Origin: CAYJFD01 sp964369605
GTDB lineage: Bacteria > Bacteroidota > Bacteroidia > Bacteroidales > UBA932
NCBI GenBank assembly: GCA_964369605.1
Contig: CAYJFD010000053.1
Span: 1-7,862 of the forward strand
DNA: 7,862 nucleotides
Direction of reading: 5' to 3'
Under the pieces are notes generated by a model. The model was not told the origin of the DNA, searched no databases, and was given only the letters and a program-made list of their open reading frames with translations. A program made the translations under genes and the position numbers. This document shows positions 5,095 to 7,862 of the stretch, one piece after another (the stretch's first letter is position 1; each line of letters opens with the position of its first letter).

Positions 5095-6147
5095 TCAATG
5101 TTTCACCACCCAATTTCCGCTCTTGTCAGAACCTTGGCGTTCTATAATTCCACGCTCTTTTAGCGATGCAATATCTCGCTTTATAGTCTTGTCGCTAACA
5201 CCAAATTTCTCACTTAAACTCTTCGCAGAAATAGTGCTATCTTCCTGCATCGCCTCAATAATTTTCACCTCACGCTCCGTCAAATTTACAGGGACATTTA
5301 CAGGGACATTTACAGGGACATTTTGTGCAGCAATATGCAAATTACGATTCTTCAACTCATTCTGCTCACCCATCAAAAGGTTTCTAAAGAAGAGCTCGAT
5401 GTGAGTAGTCGTTGCAAACACACCTTTGGCGATATTTTTATAATTAGCCCTTACAAGTGCATTTCTAAAGTACCACGAGTGAGTCGCAAATGGCTCGTTT
5501 GCAACGTCAAAACCTAAGGTTCTCAGGTACTTAATCACAAAGAGTGCTGTTGTTCGAGTGTTTCCCTCCTCGAATGGGTGTATCTGCCAAAGGTCAGAGG
5601 TAAACTTTGCAATGTGAGCCGCAATATCACCCTGCGAGAGGTTGCGATAATCAAAACTCTTCTCTTGGTTTAGATCATACTCAATCGTCTCACGTAGGTT
5701 CGCGGCATTGCCATAAATCACACTCTCGCTATCCAACACCCACTCTCTTTTCGAGATATTATACTCTCTAACCCTTCCAGCGTGAGGGTATATCCCCTCG
5801 AATAGTCGCTTGTGGATAGTCAGATACTCAACAACTGAGAAGTTAAACGACCTTTCAGATAGTATCTCAGTAATCCTCGTTGCCACTTTGTCCGCCTCCT
5901 CGGTTCTGCTCGTGTCAGCATCACGTTTATCTATATTCTGATAGTAGCTATCAATCTGCTCCTTTACATCTTCGATGGTGATATCGCCCTCGATATGCGA
6001 GCAGGCAGTTTCGAGCAGGTAATCGGACGTTTTAAGCCCATCAACCAGCTGCAAACCAATTGCAGTTCGCCACGCAAGCCCCCTCTCACGAGCCTGTGGT
6101 TCACCTTGGCGGATATATTCATCAAAATTTATATTTGTATCTTTCAT
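5095..6147 (-). CDS. Fic-domain protein with C-terminal winged helix
   Basis: Fic proteins transfer AMP or another nucleotide part to protein side chains. In the 350-residue product, a Fic N-terminal-type region (GLAWRTAIGLQLVDGL at 23-38, then SHIEGD at 50-55) leads into the core. SHIEG resembles the inhibitory (S/T)xxxE(G/N) helix, with Glu53 as the candidate inhibitory residue and Cys49 at the usual Ser/Thr place. The Fic motif HPFEEGNTR (190-198) has the catalytic His190, Glu194 and Arg198; the canonical second glycine is Thr and the second arginine is absent. Residues 277-289 are a (VPVN)3 linker from a 12-bp tandem repeat. Residues 290-350 are a DeoR/HTH_11-like winged helix (SAKSLSEKFGVSDKTIKRDI). 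The ATG lies 4 bases after the ATPase stop; AAGG overlapping that stop is the ribosome binding site, so the two are coupled. The target is unknown. The winged helix suggests DNA binding and autoregulation. Confidence 0.9.
   Translation of the reverse strand: MKDTNINFDEYIRQGEPQARERGLAWRTAIGLQLVDGLKTSDYLLETACSHIEGDITIEDVKEQIDSYYQNIDKRDADTSRTEEADKVATRITEILSERSFNFSVVEYLTIHKRLFEGIYPHAGRVREYNISKREWVLDSESVIYGNAANLRETIEYDLNQEKSFDYRNLSQGDIAAHIAKFTSDLWQIHPFEEGNTRTTALFVIKYLRTLGFDVANEPFATHSWYFRNALVRANYKNIAKGVFATTTHIELFFRNLLMGEQNELKNRNLHIAAQNVPVNVPVNVPVNLTEREVKIIEAMQEDSTISAKSLSEKFGVSDKTIKRDIASLKERGIIERQGSDKSGNWVVKH
5285..5324. repeat. 12-bp in-frame tandem repeat in the Fic linker
   Basis: The unit TTTACAGGGACA occurs three times in perfect tandem, followed by TTTT. 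Each unit is four codons, giving Val-Pro-Val-Asn on the minus strand, so a change in copy number changes the linker between the Fic core and the winged helix without shifting the frame. Confidence 0.9.
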
Positions 6148-6151
6148 GGCC

Positions 6152-7288
6152 TTAATGTATTATCACTGATCTGTTTAACCACATCCAAAATAGTTTGTCC
6201 GTCAACGAATAAACCCTGTTGTGCTCTGTTATCAAGTCTCTCTCAAGCAGTTTTCGAGTGGCAGCTTGAACCGAGCTCGCAGAACTAAGGCTGTATCTCT
6301 TTATGAAATCACTCGACAATATCTGCTCCGCTTTGCCCTCTTTGGCGATGGCATATAGTAGCTCTTTTTGTTTCTGTGGGATATTGGATAGAGTCTCTCT
6401 AAAGATTGTGTCATACAAGCCAATCATATCATCTACTGCGGCTTTGACGTGCTCCATTGTGCACTCTTCGCCCTGCTCAGAAGAGGCAAAAACCTCGTTG
6501 AAGCACTTTTGTAGGTAGAAGGTGTGCCCCTCAAATAGGTCGTAAACCCACTCCACCACCTCGGGCGATACACTGCGCTTACTTGGCTCAAAGTGCGAGA
6601 TAACAAACTCTGTATATATATCCTTTGGAATTGCTCCAAGCTCCATCACATCTGCTGAACGATAGAAGGGGCGTGCCGAAGATAGGAACATAGCCTGCAT
6701 CATACTGCGCTCGCTCCCTGCAAAGATAAAGTTGCAGTTCTCTATCTTTTGGATATGGCCTCTAAGTAGCGCCTCGATGTTCTTCTCTGAGTACTTTGCA
6801 ATCTGCTGAAACTCGTCAATGGCTATAAAACAAGGTCTGTCGGCCGATGCTAATAGTGAGAAAATCTCCTCCAAAGTATATTCGGGGCGATCAATATCTC
6901 CAAGCTCCACACTAAACTCAGGCAGTCCGCTCATAGGGTTGAATCCAAACTTTCCGCTCAGCGACTTTAGTGTCTGAGTGAATTGTGCAACCATCTTCTG
7001 ACTGCGTGGTAGTAGCGTGTCAAAGACAGTCTTACCAAGCGTATAGGTAAACTCCCTTAGCGAGGTAGTGTGCAGAATATCCAGAAAGAATGTATAGTAA
7101 TTTTCGGCAATCTCAGGCTTGTCGTAGCAAAACTGAATCAGACCAGTCTTGCCCATACGTCGTGGCGAGATGATAACCATATTATTACCATTGGTGATAG
7201 ATTTCACAAGCCTTGCCGACTCACTGACTCTATCACAAAAATACTCAGGCTCAATTCGCCCCGTCACTATAAATGGATTCTTATTCAT
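6152..7288 (-). CDS. AAA/STAND-type ATPase (ATPase_2-like), partner of Fic
   Basis: The 378-residue protein belongs to the ATP-binding proteins of the archaeal-ATPase/ATPase_2 kind. It has the start NPFIVTGRIEPEYFCDR, a Walker A-type loop SPRRMGKTG (41-49), Walker B FIAIDEFQ (154-161) with Asp158-Glu159, and a sensor-1-like strand FIFAGSERSMM (187-197). A helical lid with FEGHTFYLQKCFNEV follows, then a C-terminal winged-helix-like part (about 305-378) ending in YSLTDKLFWMWL. There is no nuclease motif, unlike the two flanking ATPases, and no membrane segment. ATG 7286-7288 is preceded by AAGG at 7295-7298 and a well-formed promoter. It is the first gene of an operon with Fic. Such ATPases are thought to be signal-transducing switches, but the role of this subgroup is unknown. 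Base composition looks less AT-rich than the fimbrillin gene (by eye), which may point to separate acquisition. Confidence 0.85.
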   Translation of the reverse strand: MNKNPFIVTGRIEPEYFCDRVSESARLVKSITNGNNMVIISPRRMGKTGLIQFCYDKPEIAENYYTFFLDILHTTSLREFTYTLGKTVFDTLLPRSQKMVAQFTQTLKSLSGKFGFNPMSGLPEFSVELGDIDRPEYTLEEIFSLLASADRPCFIAIDEFQQIAKYSEKNIEALLRGHIQKIENCNFIFAGSERSMMQAMFLSSARPFYRSADVMELGAIPKDIYTEFVISHFEPSKRSVSPEVVEWVYDLFEGHTFYLQKCFNEVFASSEQGEECTMEHVKAAVDDMIGLYDTIFRETLSNIPQKQKELLYAIAKEGKAEQILSSDFIKRYSLSSASSVQAATRKLLERDLITEHNRVYSLTDKLFWMWLNRSVIIH

Positions 7289-7306
7289 AATCTACCTTAT
7301 TTCTTG

Positions 7307-7338
7307 CAAAATTAATTATTTATTTTGAATTATGCAAA
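7307..7338 (-). promoter_or_regulatory. Bacteroidetes-type promoter of the ATPase-Fic operon
   Basis: On the minus strand, TTTG (7338-7335) is followed after 20 bases by TAATTTTG (7314-7307), an exact match to the -33/-7 consensus of the phylum. The start site would fall near 7298-7303, giving a very short leader before ATG 7288. No other promoter is evident in front of the Fic gene. Confidence 0.8.
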
Positions 7339-7359
7339 TTGAATAATGAGATTCAATTT
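7336..7359. promoter_or_regulatory. Operator-like perfect inverted repeat overlapping the -33 element
   Basis: AAATTGAAT (7336-7344) and ATTCAATTT (7351-7359) are exact reverse complements separated by AATGAG. The first arm covers three of the four bases of the -33 TTTG (minus strand). A further TTGAAT stands at 7325-7330, inside the promoter spacer, so the hexamer occurs three times around the promoter. A dimer bound here would block the sigma factor. The winged helix of the Fic protein is the nearest candidate binder (inference). Confidence 0.7.
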
Positions 7360-7404
7360 CTTAGCGGATAATTCTATCTATAACAGAATCAAAGTAGATA
7401 ATCA

Positions 7405-7862
7405 TTACATATCTTCAAGCGTTAAACAACACGTCTCAATGCTATACTTGTTAAGAGCCTTACTCTTCAGATGCTCGACTTTCTCGGCAAGTAGTTCTGG
7501 TTTGAAGTTCTTACGCTGACGTTTAACTTCCACGACTAATGCTTTATTTTTCTCAAGACCAATAGCTACTATATCAATCTCATTTTGAGCACCCTTTGGC
7601 TCCCACCAAGAACCAATATTACGGTATTGGAAACTCTCAGCAAGTTGCTGTTTGAAATATCTCTCAAGTGTATATCCAGAATATGTTGGATAGTCATTTT
7701 AAATTATGTTTTGTAGTGCAGCATAGTTTTTAATCTCTATCAGGGAGCGATTGCGGTCGAAATAGTTGAACCAGAATCGAATAAAGCTATCATCTATCTC
7801 ATATCGAACATTTTGTCCGCCCTCCTTACTCAATATTGGACGTACACGACGGATAATATTAT
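7405..7862 (-). pseudogene. DUF234-type AAA ATPase, C-terminal part with nonsense codon (5' end outside window)
   Basis: Reading leftward from 7860, the frame gives RRVRPILSKEGG, then YEIDDSFIRFWFNYFDRNRS, LIEIKNYAALQNII, a TAA at 7699-7701, then NDYPTYSGYTLERYFKQQLA, NIGSWWEPKGAQNEIDIVAI, LVVEVKRQ and the stop TAA at 7405-7407. The Y-I-D-FIRFWF stretch and the WW...EIDIVA...EVK series are typical of the DUF234 C-terminal region of archaeal/bacterial ATPases, a PD-(D/E)XK-like fold with Asp96, Glu111 and Lys113 of the fragment as candidate catalytic residues. Homology appears to continue unchanged across the TAA, so a single substitution (for example from GAA, AAA or CAA) explains it. No good start follows the stop, so the last 97 codons, including the nuclease-like part, are probably not made. 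A sequencing error is the alternative. The ATPase domain lies beyond the window. Confidence 0.75.

Noticed and set aside
5123..5517. Two + strand ORFs opposite the Fic gene
   Set aside because: They are shadows of the well-supported Fic frame; the threonine-glycine repeat is only the complement of the (VPVN)3 repeat.
5995..7315. Several short ORFs opposite or overlapping the ATPase gene
   Set aside because: All overlap a complete ATPase with Walker motifs and show no independent start signals.
4429..7862. TAA recoding or readthrough to explain the two interrupted genes
   Set aside because: Intact genes here (thiolase, fimbrillin, antitoxin, ATPase) all end at TAA, so TAA is an ordinary stop in this genome.

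Overview
The window reads as an accessory stretch of a Bacteroidales chromosome (Bacteroides, Parabacteroides, Prevotella or Alistipes type; genus not decidable here). The evidence is two promoters of the Bacteroidetes form (TTG/TTTG, 20 bases, TAnnTTTG), a fimbrillin-like lipoprotein preceded by a tiny ORF of a kind typical of these bacteria, an MnmA-like tRNA thiolase, and several ATPases of families that are multi-copy in this order.

Layout from left to right. 1-549 (+) is the 3' end of an AAA ATPase with a DUF4143-type C-terminus and a PD-(D/E)XK-like nuclease fold. 806-1876 (-) is an MnmA-family tRNA 2-thiouridylase with a TTG start. A Bacteroidetes promoter at 2085-2115 (+) drives a 45-codon small ORF (2204-2341) and a fimbrillin-like surface lipoprotein (2368-3849), closed by a hairpin terminator at 3886-3921. 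4115-4620 (-) is a decayed HigB/HigA-type toxin-antitoxin pair: the antitoxin is intact, while the toxin has lost its N-terminal half and carries an in-frame TAA inside a perfect 12-bp inverted repeat. 5095-7288 (-) is a two-gene operon, an ATPase_2-type AAA/STAND ATPase followed 4 bases later by a Fic protein with a C-terminal winged helix. It has a clear promoter, and a perfect 9-bp inverted repeat overlaps the -33 element. A bidirectional hairpin terminator lies about 330 bases past the Fic stop. 7405-7862 (-) is the C-terminal part of a third ATPase (DUF234 type with another PD-(D/E)XK-like fold), interrupted by a nonsense codon.

How the genes may work together. The small ORF and the fimbrillin form one surface-pilus transcription unit. 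The ATPase and Fic genes are translationally coupled and probably autoregulated through the Fic winged helix and the palindrome (inference). The two broken genes and the orphan antitoxin suggest a region of gene gain and decay. No transposase, integrase, CRISPR array, tRNA or rRNA gene was seen. The most interesting items are the unlisted 45-aa peptide, the palindrome-linked toxin nonsense mutation, and the ATPase-Fic operon with its operator-like palindrome.
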